A stretch of 48,144 nucleotides of DNA from an uncultured Lachnospiraceae bacterium. GTDB taxonomy: Bacteria; Bacillota; Clostridia; Lachnospirales; Lachnospiraceae. The position numbers and the translations under genes are program-made. The number at the start of each line of letters is the position of its first letter. Positions within the stretch are counted from its first letter, which is position 1. Shown piece by piece: positions 35,969 to 44,328 of the stretch. Below the pieces are notes generated by a model. That model was not told where the DNA came from and did not search any database. It was given only the letters and a program-made list of their open reading frames with translations. The stretch is from positions 1 to 48,144 of the forward strand of contig CATOJE010000022.1 in the NCBI GenBank assembly GCA_951800145.1. The letters run 5' to 3'.

Positions 35969-36426
35969 CTACATAATAGATTCATCATCCATAAAATCTT
36001 TCTCAATCCGCATTGACTTTCTTCTTATTCCTTCGATTTCAAAACCGTTTTTTTCATATAAGTGTATTGCTGCTTTATTATGGCATTCAACTGTAAGCTC
36101 TAAACGCAGAATGTCATTTTCCTTAGCCCACTGATCTAAATTTTCAAAAAAGGTTGTTCCAATACCTTTTCTGTTGTAATCCTATTAAATCACCCCCTCT
36201 CTGCTCGGATATATCCGACAATTTTATAGTCCTCTATGGCAATTTGTAAGAAATCATTTCCGTCAACTACATTACTCTAAATATCAGCTTTCAATTCCTG
36301 AACATTTGTACGCTGTTTTCTTTCGTTTGGTTCGTACATCATACAGTTTGTTTCGATATCAAGCGGATTTAGGAAATTCCAAAAATGATTAATTTCTTCA
36401 ATGCATAATTCTTTGAATACTATCAT
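35969..36426 (-). pseudogene. Decayed GNAT acetyltransferase
   Basis: Minus-strand remnant. From the ATG at 36426 (GGGGAG 7 nt upstream) 78 codons can be read (MIVFKELCIEEINHFW...), but codon 50 is TAG (36279-36277). After VGYIRAERG the frame hits TGA at 36192 and the rest of the protein continues in another frame from 36181: DYNRKGIGTTFFENLDQWA, then LELTVECHNKAAIHLYEKNGF to the TAG at 35969. The second half has the GNAT acetyl-CoA loop (RKGIG) and the NxxAIHLYEKNGF block. One stop plus an internal deletion with frameshift make it inactive. It is AT-richer than its neighbours. Confidence 0.85.
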
Positions 36427-36519
36427 CGTACTTCTCCCCAAAATTCCGATTGTGATTTACTGATTTTTAAGGGAACTGTCCCTGCCTTATGAAAGCTGCC
36501 GTCCAAATTTCTTTAATAC

Positions 36520-36548
36520 TTGCAAAATCCAAAGGCATAGTATATAAT
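36520..36548 (+). promoter_or_regulatory. Promoter of the antisense RNA
   Basis: TTGCAA (36520-36525), 17-nt spacer, TATAAT (36543-36548), pointing towards the toxin gene from its 3' side. Confidence 0.75.
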
Positions 36549-36559
36549 GAACGTAGAAA

Positions 36560-36588
36560 GAGCACCCACTCCAAAGCGGATGCTCCTG
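36560..36588 (-). terminator. Probable terminator of the toxin mRNA
   Basis: Minus strand GAGCATCCGCT pairs with AGTGGGTGCTC (with G-U pairs) around a TTGG loop, then TTTCT. It lies just inside the 5' end of the antisense RNA, so the two transcripts overlap tail to tail. Confidence 0.5.
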
Positions 36589-36617
36589 AAAAGGTTACTT
36601 ACCTCTCTGCGAGAGGC

Positions 36618-36657
36618 GCCTCTCCTGTGGGCTAGACAGGGGAGGCATTATTTTTTT
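36618..36657 (+). terminator. Terminator of the antisense RNA
   Basis: GCCTCTCCTGT (36618-36628) pairs with ACAGGGGAGGC (36636-36646), followed by ATTA and seven T residues. Confidence 0.85.
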
Positions 36658-36773
36658 CGCCTGTTCTTTCTATCTCTGTCGAGAAAGGCAAGCAACGCCA
36701 CAATCAAGCTGCCAAAGGACATCAGCAAGGCTAATATCCCTATGAAAATCGAGGTGATCTCATAAGCCGTCAT
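36648..36773 (-). CDS. TxpA/BsrG-type (holin-like) type I toxin peptide
   Basis: 41 aa: begins MTAYEITSIFIG, has one membrane helix (about residues 7-31), and ends in a basic tail (DRDRKNRRKK). The M-S/T-x-Y-E start, single helix and Lys/Arg tail match the putative holin-like toxin family that includes TxpA, BsrG and BsrE, which damage the membrane when overproduced. GGGAGG sits 8-9 nt before the ATG. A longer reading from 36962 is rejected because it crosses the promoter at 36865-36893. A convergent antisense RNA overlaps its 3' end. Confidence 0.82.
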   Translation of the reverse strand: MTAYEITSIFIGILALLMSFGSLIVALLAFLDRDRKNRRKK

Positions 36774-36864
36774 AAGCGCCACCTCCCTTCCTATGTATTC
36801 CGGCATGCCGGTTTCATTGGCTCGGGAGGCTACCACCCTGTCATGGGTACTCTTCCATGAGGGA

Positions 36865-36893
36865 ATTATATCAGAGATATGCAGAATTGGCAA
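36865..36893 (-). promoter_or_regulatory. Promoter of the toxin mRNA
   Basis: Minus strand TTGCCA (36893-36888), 17-nt spacer, TATAAT (36870-36865), giving a leader of about 85 nt before the toxin ATG at 36773. Confidence 0.8.
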
Positions 36894-36964
36894 CCAGGCT
36901 TTTATGCCCCCTGGCTCTACACTGGCTCTGAAAAATAATGTCATAATAATGTCACGGTGCAAAG

Positions 36965-37006
36965 AAAAAGCCCGGAAAGCCGCATAGACACTGGCTTCCC
37001 GGACTT
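36965..37006 (-). terminator. Intrinsic terminator of the first guaA-like gene
   Basis: Minus strand AAGTCCGGGAAGCC pairs with GGCTTTCCGGGCTT over 14 bp (two G-U), then TTT. It starts about 8 nt past the stop codon. Confidence 0.85.
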
Positions 37007-37013
37007 TAGAGCG

Positions 37014-38306
37014 TTATTCGAACTCAATGGTCGCCGGCGGCTTCGGGCTCATATCGTAGCACACCCGGTTCACATGATCCACCTCTGTTAATATCCTGTC
37101 CGTAATTCTCCCCAGCACATCCCAATCCACCCGCTCGATGGTAGCGCTCATGGCATCGACGGTGTTGATGGCGCGAATGATGACCATGTAGTCAAAGCAT
37201 CTGGCGTTATTCTTCACGCCCACGGACTTAAAGTCCGGTACTACAGCAAAATACTGCCATACCTTCTTATCCAGTCCTGCCTTCTCGAATTCCTCCCGAA
37301 GAATCGCATCCGCCTCCCGCACAGCCTCCAGCCGGTCTCTGGTGATCGCCCCCAGACAGCGGACGCCCAGGCCCGGGCCCGGGAAGGGCTGACGGTAAAC
37401 CATGGTGGATGGAAGTCCCAGCTCTAAGCCGCAGGCCCGTACCTCATCCTTAAACAGCTGCTTTAGAGGCTCTACCAGTTCAAATTTTAAATCCTCCGGA
37501 AGCCCGCCTACATTGTGATGGGATTTTACCATCTTGGCAGTTTTGGTTCCGCTTTCGATGATATCCGGATAAATAGTTCCCTGTCCCAGGAAGTCGATCC
37601 CCTCCAGCTTCCTTGCCTCCTCTTCAAATACCCGGATAAACTCGCCGCCGATTATCTTCCGCTTCTGCTCCGGATCTGCGACTCCCTCCAGCTTTCCCAG
37701 GAAGCGTTCCACCGCATCCACATAGATCAGATTCGCCTTCAGCTGGTTCTGGAATACTTCGACGACGCTTTCTGACTCATTTTTCCGCATCAAGCCGTGA
37801 TTAACATGGACACATACCAGCTGCTTTCCAATGGCTTTAATCAGCAGCGCCGCTACCACCGAGGAATCCACACCGCCGGAAAGAGCCAGCAGCACCTTTT
37901 TATCCCCTACCTGCTGCCGGATCCGCTCCACCTGATCCTCAATAAAATTCTTCATATTCCAATTTGCCTGTGCCTGGCAGGTATCAAACACAAATTCCTT
38001 TAACAGGGCTATATCCGGCAGTGCAGGCAGCTTCGCTTCACACTTGGCCGTGGGATGATCGATGGCCAGCATAGGATACCCGCAGTGATACAAGGCAGGG
38101 TCAATCTCCACAGCAACGCCGTCCACAATGCGGTTTTCCCCGCCATTCAGTATGATTCCCTTCACATTCTGCAGTTTTTCCAGCTCCTTTGGGGTAATAT
38201 CGTGAGGATGGATCTCGCTGTACACCCTCAGCTCCCGAATCTGGCGGGCAAGTTGAGCATTCTCCGTGCTGCCCAAATCAAGAATAACGATCATATCCTG
38301 CTTCAT
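37014..38306 (-). CDS. GMP synthase with a gutted glutaminase domain
   Basis: 430 aa, about 85 shorter than the second GuaA in this window. Residues 1-115 align with the start and last helix of the GATase domain, but about 90 residues between are missing: the nucleophile Cys of GICYG is Asp83 in LAIDHP, and the His-Glu pair (FHPE) is gone. The ATP pyrophosphatase domain is intact (ALSGGVDSS at 141-149) and so is the dimerisation domain ending PKPPATIEFE. It should convert XMP to GMP only with free ammonia or with an amidotransferase supplied in trans. SD AAGGAG lies 8 nt before the ATG. No guanine riboswitch is seen. Confidence 0.9.
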   Translation of the reverse strand: MKQDMIVILDLGSTENAQLARQIRELRVYSEIHPHDITPKELEKLQNVKGIILNGGENRIVDGVAVEIDPALYHCGYPMLAIDHPTAKCEAKLPALPDIALLKEFVFDTCQAQANWNMKNFIEDQVERIRQQVGDKKVLLALSGGVDSSVVAALLIKAIGKQLVCVHVNHGLMRKNESESVVEVFQNQLKANLIYVDAVERFLGKLEGVADPEQKRKIIGGEFIRVFEEEARKLEGIDFLGQGTIYPDIIESGTKTAKMVKSHHNVGGLPEDLKFELVEPLKQLFKDEVRACGLELGLPSTMVYRQPFPGPGLGVRCLGAITRDRLEAVREADAILREEFEKAGLDKKVWQYFAVVPDFKSVGVKNNARCFDYMVIIRAINTVDAMSATIERVDWDVLGRITDRILTEVDHVNRVCYDMSPKPPATIEFE

Positions 38307-38410
38307 GGTTCTTCTCCTTCCGTAGTGCCTCTCTTGAGGTCACAAGACAGACTGCTTATTTTATACATTAATACTCTATCATATTTCCTCGTCCGCCGCT
38401 ACCAAAAAGA

Positions 38411-38439
38411 TTGATTTTTCAAAACGCACGCGCTACAAT
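38411..38439 (+). promoter_or_regulatory. Sigma-A promoter for the AraC gene
   Basis: TTGATT (38411-38416), 17-nt spacer, TACAAT (38434-38439); the leader is about 90 nt. Confidence 0.65.
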
Positions 38440-38537
38440 GGTGATGCCTGGGCGGCTTCCGGCAGCAGCTAACCCTGCCGCACAAGCAAGAAAATCAAAA
38501 CTCAGCTCTCCACTCCAGCATTCAAGAAAGGAACCTC

Positions 38538-39404
38538 ATGGAAAACTCTCTTTCAATTAATATTCCGGTTTATGAGAAGCAGCAGCTCTGTGTCAATGCC
38601 TTTGGCCACTCTGTCACCATGCCATGCCACAAATACGGTCCTGCAGTTCGTCCTTACTATCTGATCCATTATATTTTGGAGGGGAAGGGAGAATTTGTAG
38701 TAAATGGCACCCGCTATAAGCTTTCCGCCGGGAAGGGCTTTTTGATTGAGCCGGACTACCAGACCATCTACATGTCTGACTCCCAGGAGCCCTGGACCTA
38801 TCTGTGGGTGGGGTTTTCCGGGATTGATGCGAAAAAATGCATCTCCTCCCTGGGACTGTCCCAGGAACAGCCAATTTTTAAAAGTCAGGAAAAGGATATG
38901 CTGAAGCACTGTATTTTTGGAATGCTTCAGCACAACCACGGCAATGCGGCAGATAGGTTCTATACGCTGTCCATGCTGTATCTTTTCTTAAGCACAGTGG
39001 CGGCTGCAGACCCGGATAATTCTTCCCACGGCGAAAGCAATATTTATGTAAGCCAGGCCGTGGACTATATCCGCGATCATATCGCGGAGCCGCTGCAGGC
39101 AGATGCAGTAGCGAAATATGTGGGCTTAAACCGAAGCTATTTAAGCGTGTTATTTAAAGAGCACACCGGCATGTCCCCATTAAAATATATCCAGAAATTC
39201 CGGCTGACGAAGGCGCAGCATCTGCTGGAATCCTCCCGGCTCTCCGTGTCCGCCATCGCTTACGCCTGCGGCTATCAGCAGCCGGAATCGCTGATTAAAA
39301 TCTTCCGTCAGCAATATGGCGTATCCCCTGCCGCTTACCGGAAATCCATTATGGAGCAAAACATCTCCGCCCAGGAGAAACAGAAGGGAGACATTCTTTT
39401 ATAA
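38538..39404 (+). CDS. AraC-family transcriptional regulator
   Basis: 288 aa. An N-terminal cupin-like sugar-sensing domain (about residues 20-160; YYLIHYILEGKGEFVVNG, LIEPDYQTIYMSD, WTYLWVGFSG) precedes two helix-turn-helix motifs at about 185-283 (VAKYVGLNRSYLSVLFKEHTG and VSAIAYACGYQQPESLIKIF). This is the MsmR/RafR-like layout that controls sugar use. It faces the alpha-galactosidase - YczE pair, overlapping the YczE gene 3' end by 6 nt, so activation of alpha-galactoside use is a reasonable inference. Confidence 0.9.
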   Translation: MENSLSINIPVYEKQQLCVNAFGHSVTMPCHKYGPAVRPYYLIHYILEGKGEFVVNGTRYKLSAGKGFLIEPDYQTIYMSDSQEPWTYLWVGFSGIDAKKCISSLGLSQEQPIFKSQEKDMLKHCIFGMLQHNHGNAADRFYTLSMLYLFLSTVAAADPDNSSHGESNIYVSQAVDYIRDHIAEPLQADAVAKYVGLNRSYLSVLFKEHTGMSPLKYIQKFRLTKAQHLLESSRLSVSAIAYACGYQQPESLIKIFRQQYGVSPAAYRKSIMEQNISAQEKQKGDILL

Positions 39405-40031
39405 TTTATGCCCATATAGAAACGGCTCAGAAACATTGGTATTAAACCACTGCACCACAGGCCCCATGAACAGGGCGGTGATCACTGTCCCGATCCCGAT
39501 GGTCACATGGAAAATCAGTCCCGTTATCACGCAGACAGAATCGCTGAGGATCCTGCATAAGCGGAAGGGAAGAAGCTTATACTTATTAGCCGCGATCAGG
39601 GACCAGGCGTCATAAGCTGATACCCCCAGATCCGCGGTAAAATACACCGAGGCGGCAAAGCAGGTCCCAAAGATCCCAAACAGCATCATCACAATCCTTG
39701 CGGCCATCCCCGGCGCCGGGAAGAGACCATCCAGTATATTCTGCATAAAATCTGCAGCCATTCCTGTAAAAAACAAGTTAATTACTGTAGCTATTCCGAT
39801 ATAATGCTTCTCCACAAAGAATACACCCACCAGCAGGGCGCCGGTAACGATGATGTAAAAGGTACTGTAGGTGGAGTGAAATATATTTGCAATGCCTGTG
39901 ACAAAGCAGGTAAAGGGATCTGCTCCCAAATTCGCCTTCTGAAAGGCGCCAATGCAAAATCCGGTAACAATAACTCCGAAAAAGGACATGGCAATCCGTT
40001 TCCACTTTTGTGAAGCTTCCTTCTTTTCCAT
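39399..40031 (-). CDS. YczE/YitT-like integral membrane protein
   Basis: 210 aa with about five membrane helices. The opening FFGVIVTGFCIGAFQKANLGADPFTCF and the later SVYFTADLGVSAYDAW repeat the GxDP/GxSxYD-type pattern of YczE/YyaS membrane proteins. The role of the family is unknown. Its start codon touches the stop of the alpha-galactosidase gene upstream, so the two are translated from one mRNA. A sugar-related role is possible by context but it lacks the features of a known sugar carrier. Confidence 0.75.
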   Translation of the reverse strand: MEKKEASQKWKRIAMSFFGVIVTGFCIGAFQKANLGADPFTCFVTGIANIFHSTYSTFYIIVTGALLVGVFFVEKHYIGIATVINLFFTGMAADFMQNILDGLFPAPGMAARIVMMLFGIFGTCFAASVYFTADLGVSAYDAWSLIAANKYKLLPFRLCRILSDSVCVITGLIFHVTIGIGTVITALFMGPVVQWFNTNVSEPFLYGHKL

Positions 40032-42262
40032 TATTCTGCCTCCAATACGATGATTCTGGACCAGAAGTCACTGCAGGGCTCTTCCCCCCGAGGCAGCTCT
40101 CCGGCAGCATTGTCCGTGGTCACCATTCCAATGTTCACCAGCTCACTGCCATAGAAATCGCCTTTTCCTTCTCCGTCCTCGCTTAAGTGGTATAAAAGTT
40201 CCTGATCCAGTCCGTGGAGATGAAGCCTGCGGAATTCCCGGTTTACATCATTTAAGGTCTTAAAATATGCTACGATGGCCTGCTTCTTATCCTCAGACAC
40301 TACCATCCAGGCGGTAAAGTTACCCTCAAAAGGACTTAAAAGCCGGTAAAAGGTACCGGTGTGAATCAGCTTCCGGTACTTCTTTACAAAGCGGATCTGC
40401 TCCTTAACCATCTGACGCTCCTGGGCTGTCAGCCTTGCCAAGTCCAGCTCGTAGCCAAAGGCTCCGAAGGCAGCCACATTCCCTCTGGTTTTCAGCGGCG
40501 TGCTGCGGTTCAGCTGATGATTCGGGGTAATGGATACGTGCGCCCCCATGGAGCTTACAGGATAGGCGTAGGAGGTTCCATACTGAATCTTCTGACGTTC
40601 TGCTGCATCGGTGTCATCGCTGGTCCAGCACTGAGGCGCATAGTACAGCAGACCTGGGTCAAATCTCCCGCCGCCGCTGGCGCAGGACTCAAAGAGAATC
40701 TCCGGAAACTCCGTGTTCAGCCGGTTATATAAGTCATACAGCCCCAGAATGTACCGGTGGAAAATCTCTCCCTGGTGCTCCGCCCCGTATCCTTCGGAAA
40801 AGCATTCGGTGATATTCCGGTTCATATCCCATTTAATGTAAGAAATTTTCGATTCCCTGAGAAGCTTCGCCACCATCTCATAGATATAGTCTACGACTTC
40901 CCTTCTGGAGAAATCCAGAACATACTGCTTTCTTCCGTGGGATTCATGCCTGTCAGGAGTATGGATGATCCAGTCCGGATGGTTCCGGTACAGCTCACTG
41001 TCCTTATTAACCATCTCCAGCTCAAACCAAAGCCCAAACTTCAGCCCCAGTGCCTCGATGGATTCAGAGAGTCCCTTTATCCCTCTGGGCAGGCGATCCA
41101 TATTAGGCCACCAGTCGCCCAGGCCGCTGGTCTCACTGCAGCGGGTGCTGAACCAGCCGTCATCCAGGACAAATAATTCGACTCCGTCTTCCTTGGCAGT
41201 CTTTGCGATCTCAATCAGCTTTTCCTCAGTAAAATCAAAATAGGTAGCCTCCCAGTTATTTAACAATACCGGGCGCTCCTTGTCCCGCCAAAAGCCTCTG
41301 GCCAGTCTGGTGCGGAAAAGCCGGTGGAAGGTCTGGCTCATGCTATTCATACCCTCTGCGGAATAAACCATCACTGCCTCCGGAGTCTGGAATTCCTCAC
41401 CAGGCTTCAGACACCAGGAAAAGCCAAAGGGATGGATGCCCAGCATCATCCGGGTAACCTTGTAGGTGTCCACCTCAGCCTGCGCCAGAAAATTACCGGA
41501 ATAGATCAGAGAAAAACCCATTACCTCCCCCTGAAATTCATCTGCAGTGGGACGCTTCAGCATCACAAAGGGATTGTGATGATGGCTGGAGGCGCCTCTT
41601 GTGCTGCCCACAGACTGGATTCCCTGCTGCAGCATCCTTGTCTTAACATACCGCTCCCGGCCCCATGCGCCGGAAAATTGAATCCATTCATACTCATCGT
41701 CTGGTAAATCCAGGGACAGGCTCATGGCTCTGGTAAGCTGGTATGCCTCCCCTCCCTTATTTTCAAAGCGGACACTTCTGGCAATGGCATCCTCCTTTTG
41801 GAAAACCGTATAGAGAAGGGTCATTTCCACCTGAAGCAATTCATCCCGCAAAAGCAGCTCCAGGGTATCCGCCTCCTCCTCGGATTCCGTATAAGTAGCA
41901 GGCAGTCCCTTAAGGGCTGGTTTGCCTTTATAAATCTTATGGGAAACATACTGGAAGTCGGTGATTCTGCTGCCGTTAGGCTGGAAAAGCTCCAGGGCCG
42001 GCATGCGGTAATCCGTGGTGCCGTATGCTGGATATTCCTGCTTTAAATGCTCCAGTGAGAATGAATATTCATTGTCAAATACATAGGAGCTTACCGGGCG
42101 ATACCGATTTTCCATAAGATATCCGTGGTCTGCCTTCTGAGGGATACGCTTTCCAAAATATAGCTGTCCCATCTGGCCATTTCTCATAACCTTCATCAAA
42201 TAACTGATATTGTCGTTAAACAAATGAAATTCCTTTGTGCTTTCGCTAAAAATAATTCCCAT
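40031..42262 (-). CDS. Alpha-galactosidase, GH36 family
   Basis: 743 aa from the ATG at 42262 (AGGAGG 6 nt upstream), the usual GH36 tetrameric enzyme length. It hydrolyses terminal alpha-1,6-galactose from melibiose, raffinose and stachyose. An N-terminal beta domain (1-330) is followed by a TIM barrel with LNNWEATYFDF, the DDGWF motif, nucleophile Asp in YIKWDMNR, the FESCASGGGRFD block and acid/base Asp in CWTSDDTDA. No signal peptide, so it is cytoplasmic and needs a sugar importer not seen here. It is co-transcribed with the YczE-like gene. Confidence 0.93.
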   Translation of the reverse strand: MGIIFSESTKEFHLFNDNISYLMKVMRNGQMGQLYFGKRIPQKADHGYLMENRYRPVSSYVFDNEYSFSLEHLKQEYPAYGTTDYRMPALELFQPNGSRITDFQYVSHKIYKGKPALKGLPATYTESEEEADTLELLLRDELLQVEMTLLYTVFQKEDAIARSVRFENKGGEAYQLTRAMSLSLDLPDDEYEWIQFSGAWGRERYVKTRMLQQGIQSVGSTRGASSHHHNPFVMLKRPTADEFQGEVMGFSLIYSGNFLAQAEVDTYKVTRMMLGIHPFGFSWCLKPGEEFQTPEAVMVYSAEGMNSMSQTFHRLFRTRLARGFWRDKERPVLLNNWEATYFDFTEEKLIEIAKTAKEDGVELFVLDDGWFSTRCSETSGLGDWWPNMDRLPRGIKGLSESIEALGLKFGLWFELEMVNKDSELYRNHPDWIIHTPDRHESHGRKQYVLDFSRREVVDYIYEMVAKLLRESKISYIKWDMNRNITECFSEGYGAEHQGEIFHRYILGLYDLYNRLNTEFPEILFESCASGGGRFDPGLLYYAPQCWTSDDTDAAERQKIQYGTSYAYPVSSMGAHVSITPNHQLNRSTPLKTRGNVAAFGAFGYELDLARLTAQERQMVKEQIRFVKKYRKLIHTGTFYRLLSPFEGNFTAWMVVSEDKKQAIVAYFKTLNDVNREFRRLHLHGLDQELLYHLSEDGEGKGDFYGSELVNIGMVTTDNAAGELPRGEEPCSDFWSRIIVLEAE

Positions 42263-42371
42263 ATTATTCCTCCTGAATCTCACACTCGATTCCATGTGTC
42301 ATTTATGGTTTTATTTTATCGTTTTCTTCCCTTCTTTCCATGGAGAGATGCAGCAAAAAGCTGTCCATTTG

Positions 42372-44051
42372 TTAGATATTCGCTGCAGACCTCCTTCCAG
42401 CTATTTTGCGGCTGTCTTTCGATAGCTGGATCACCCTTGTGGCAATCTGTTGCTGAAACCGCACATCGTGATCCACAATAAGCATCGTTGGCTTATAGGC
42501 CAGCAGCAGCTCCTCGATCTGCATCCGGGAAAACAGGTCAATATAATTCAGCGGCTCATCCCACAGATACAGGTGGGCCGGCGTCAGCAGGCTGGCTGCA
42601 ATCAATACCTTTTTCTTCTGCCCTTCAGAATAATTCTCCATATTCTTCTCAAATTGCACCCGCTCCATATCCAGCTGCCGGAGAATCGCGCAAAATACGC
42701 TTTCCTCCAGCCCTTGCTTCCAGCAAAAATCCTTCACACTTCCCTGGAGAAAGGAGGTATCCTGATTAATATAAGAAATAATCAATCCAGAAGCCAGCTT
42801 CAGCTCTCCCTGCTCCAGGAAATGTATTCCCTCCTCTTGGGAACCAGGCTTATCTGCCTCTCCAGCGAACGGACTGGTACTGCTTTGCAACCATGGAAGC
42901 CTCTTTTGCGCCGTATCCTTACAGGCAGGTGCTTGCTGCCTCTGGAGTCTTTGGGTTTGGAGTATTGCTTTCAGCAGACTGGATTTTCCGCAGCCATTTG
43001 CTCCCTGAATAAAAATTCGTTCTCCCTGACTGACTGAAAAGCTTAAATCCTCAAACAGCAGCTTCTCTCCGTCCGGATACCCCAGCCCATAGTGGCTGGC
43101 AATGATACAGGTATTCTTTTCATGCCTCAAGGGATTCAGCTTTAGGCTGACAGGGGTTTCTATATCCTTTAGCAGTCCCTCCTTCTCATGAATTTCCTGC
43201 TGGATGCGGTTCTCCATCTGCTTTACCCGGCTCTGCATCTTCTTCGTCTTTGCGCCGATATAAGGCCGGGTGCCGATAAAGCGGTCATGCTCCTTTGATG
43301 GGTTAAACCCGATCTTCATGCCCTCATTCTTATCCGCCCACTGCCGGGCCTGCTTTGAGGCTGCCTTCAGCTTGGAAATTTCCTTCCGGTGCTTCTCATT
43401 TTCCTTTTGGGCAAAGGCATCCTTTCTCTGCTTGTTCTCCTGCCAGCTGGAAAAGTTCCCTGCCTGCACCTCGATGGTTTGACGATTTAATACCAGCACA
43501 TGATCGATGCATCCGTCCAGAAAGTCCCGGTCATGGGACACCAGAATAAATCCCTTTTTTCTGGCCAGATACTCCTTAACCGTTTCTCTGGCCTCCTGAT
43601 CCAGATGATTGGTGGGTTCATCAATCAACAGGAAATGGTTCTCCCCGGAAAACAGCAGCGCCAGCAAAATCTTCGTCCGCTCGCCGAAGCTTAAGGTGCC
43701 AAAGGGACGATACATCACATCGCCTTCCAGCCCTAATTGATTCAGCTCGCAAAAGATACGCCACTCCTCCCATCCTGGCTTCAGCTCCTCTGCAAATTCT
43801 GCTGCCGGTCTTTCCAGATATTCCCTTGGAATCCCATAGGGAAAATACTCGAATTCCACACTGGACTGAATGGAGCCAATGTATTCATACTTTCCCAGCA
43901 GCAGATTTAAAAATGTTGTCTTTCCTTTTCCATTTCTCCCAATAAAGCCTAATTTCCAGTTGGTATCAATGGAAAATGAAGTATTGTCAAAAATATTGTC
44001 AAAGCTCCCTTCATAATAGAAGGTGAGATTATTAACACGGATCTGAGACAT
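42372..44051 (-). CDS. Lsa-type ABC-F ribosomal protection protein
   Basis: 559 aa from the ATG at 44051, 7 nt after AAGGAGG. Two ABC domains without membrane segments: Walker A1 GRNGKGKT, signature LSFGERTKI, Walker B1 LIDEPTNHLD; a charged linker at about 195-300; Walker A2 GANGCGKS, signature YSEGQKKKV, Walker B2 LWDEPLNYID. The N-terminus and the LNYID element match Lsa(A)-like proteins, which displace lincosamides, streptogramins A and pleuromutilins from the ribosome. An unusual 40-residue insertion follows Walker A2. Its 270-nt leader holds a terminator hairpin with a three-codon ORF, so antibiotic-induced expression is likely. Confidence 0.9.
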   Translation of the reverse strand: MSQIRVNNLTFYYEGSFDNIFDNTSFSIDTNWKLGFIGRNGKGKTTFLNLLLGKYEYIGSIQSSVEFEYFPYGIPREYLERPAAEFAEELKPGWEEWRIFCELNQLGLEGDVMYRPFGTLSFGERTKILLALLFSGENHFLLIDEPTNHLDQEARETVKEYLARKKGFILVSHDRDFLDGCIDHVLVLNRQTIEVQAGNFSSWQENKQRKDAFAQKENEKHRKEISKLKAASKQARQWADKNEGMKIGFNPSKEHDRFIGTRPYIGAKTKKMQSRVKQMENRIQQEIHEKEGLLKDIETPVSLKLNPLRHEKNTCIIASHYGLGYPDGEKLLFEDLSFSVSQGERIFIQGANGCGKSSLLKAILQTQRLQRQQAPACKDTAQKRLPWLQSSTSPFAGEADKPGSQEEGIHFLEQGELKLASGLIISYINQDTSFLQGSVKDFCWKQGLEESVFCAILRQLDMERVQFEKNMENYSEGQKKKVLIAASLLTPAHLYLWDEPLNYIDLFSRMQIEELLLAYKPTMLIVDHDVRFQQQIATRVIQLSKDSRKIAGRRSAANI

Positions 44052-44203
44052 ATTCATTCCTCCTTCCGTCCCCTTGTCCGCTGAGGGCAGCCTCACCGCG
44101 ACAAGTATACAGACCTGTGGGAACAACTCTGTTTCATCCTGCAGTCAAAGAAGAAGGATCTCAAAACTCGCTTTCTGTTATCAAAACTCCGAATTTTTCC
44201 AAC

Positions 44204-44310
44204 AAAAAAGAGAGGGTTATGAGAACATAATCCACTTTTGGCAGCACAAAACAAAGGTTCGTGTTTCATGCATACAAAAGTAAATTATCTCCTCATCTTT
44301 TCACCTCTCT
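44204..44310 (-). promoter_or_regulatory. Ribosome-controlled attenuator of the ABC-F gene
   Basis: On the minus strand three helices stack into one long hairpin: 44310-44304 with 44215-44209 (7 bp), 44296-44284 with 44231-44219 (12 of 13), and 44283-44275 with 44240-44232 (9 of 9, two G-U), then six T. The 5' arm contains the SD and all codons of the MRR leader ORF. A ribosome stalled on the leader would open the arm and prevent termination. Confidence 0.75.
44285..44296 (-). CDS. MRR leader ORF of the ABC-F gene
   Basis: ATG AGG AGA TAA: a three-codon ORF encoding Met-Arg-Arg, with AGAGAGGTG ending 5 nt before the ATG. It lies 26 nt after the expected transcription start and inside the 5' arm of the attenuator hairpin. 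Its size and place fit a sensor of ribosome stalling or slow start. Confidence 0.6.
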   Translation of the reverse strand: MRR

Positions 44311-44328
44311 CAGTATTTGCTAGAGCTC

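Larger units (their letters stand above)
36556..36657 (+). ncRNA. Predicted antisense RNA antitoxin
   Basis: A short RNA of about 100 nt is bounded by a near-consensus promoter (36520-36548) and an intrinsic terminator (36618-36657). It holds no convincing ORF with an SD. It is transcribed convergently to the 41-aa toxin gene, overlaps its last ten bases (stop at 36648) and is fully complementary to the toxin mRNA 3' untranslated region. This is the arrangement of txpA/RatA and bsrG/SR4, where the antisense RNA blocks or destabilises toxin mRNA. Prediction from sequence only. Confidence 0.7.

Noticed and set aside
36648-36962. 104-aa ORF reading through the toxin gene
   Set aside because: Its first 63 codons cross the promoter and leader; the strong SD and the family-type start are at the internal ATG at 36773.
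44217-44273. 18-codon ORF (MHETRTF...) in the ABC-F leader
   Set aside because: The nearest SD is about 15 nt away, too far for efficient start; the upstream MRR ORF has the proper SD and fits the hairpin.
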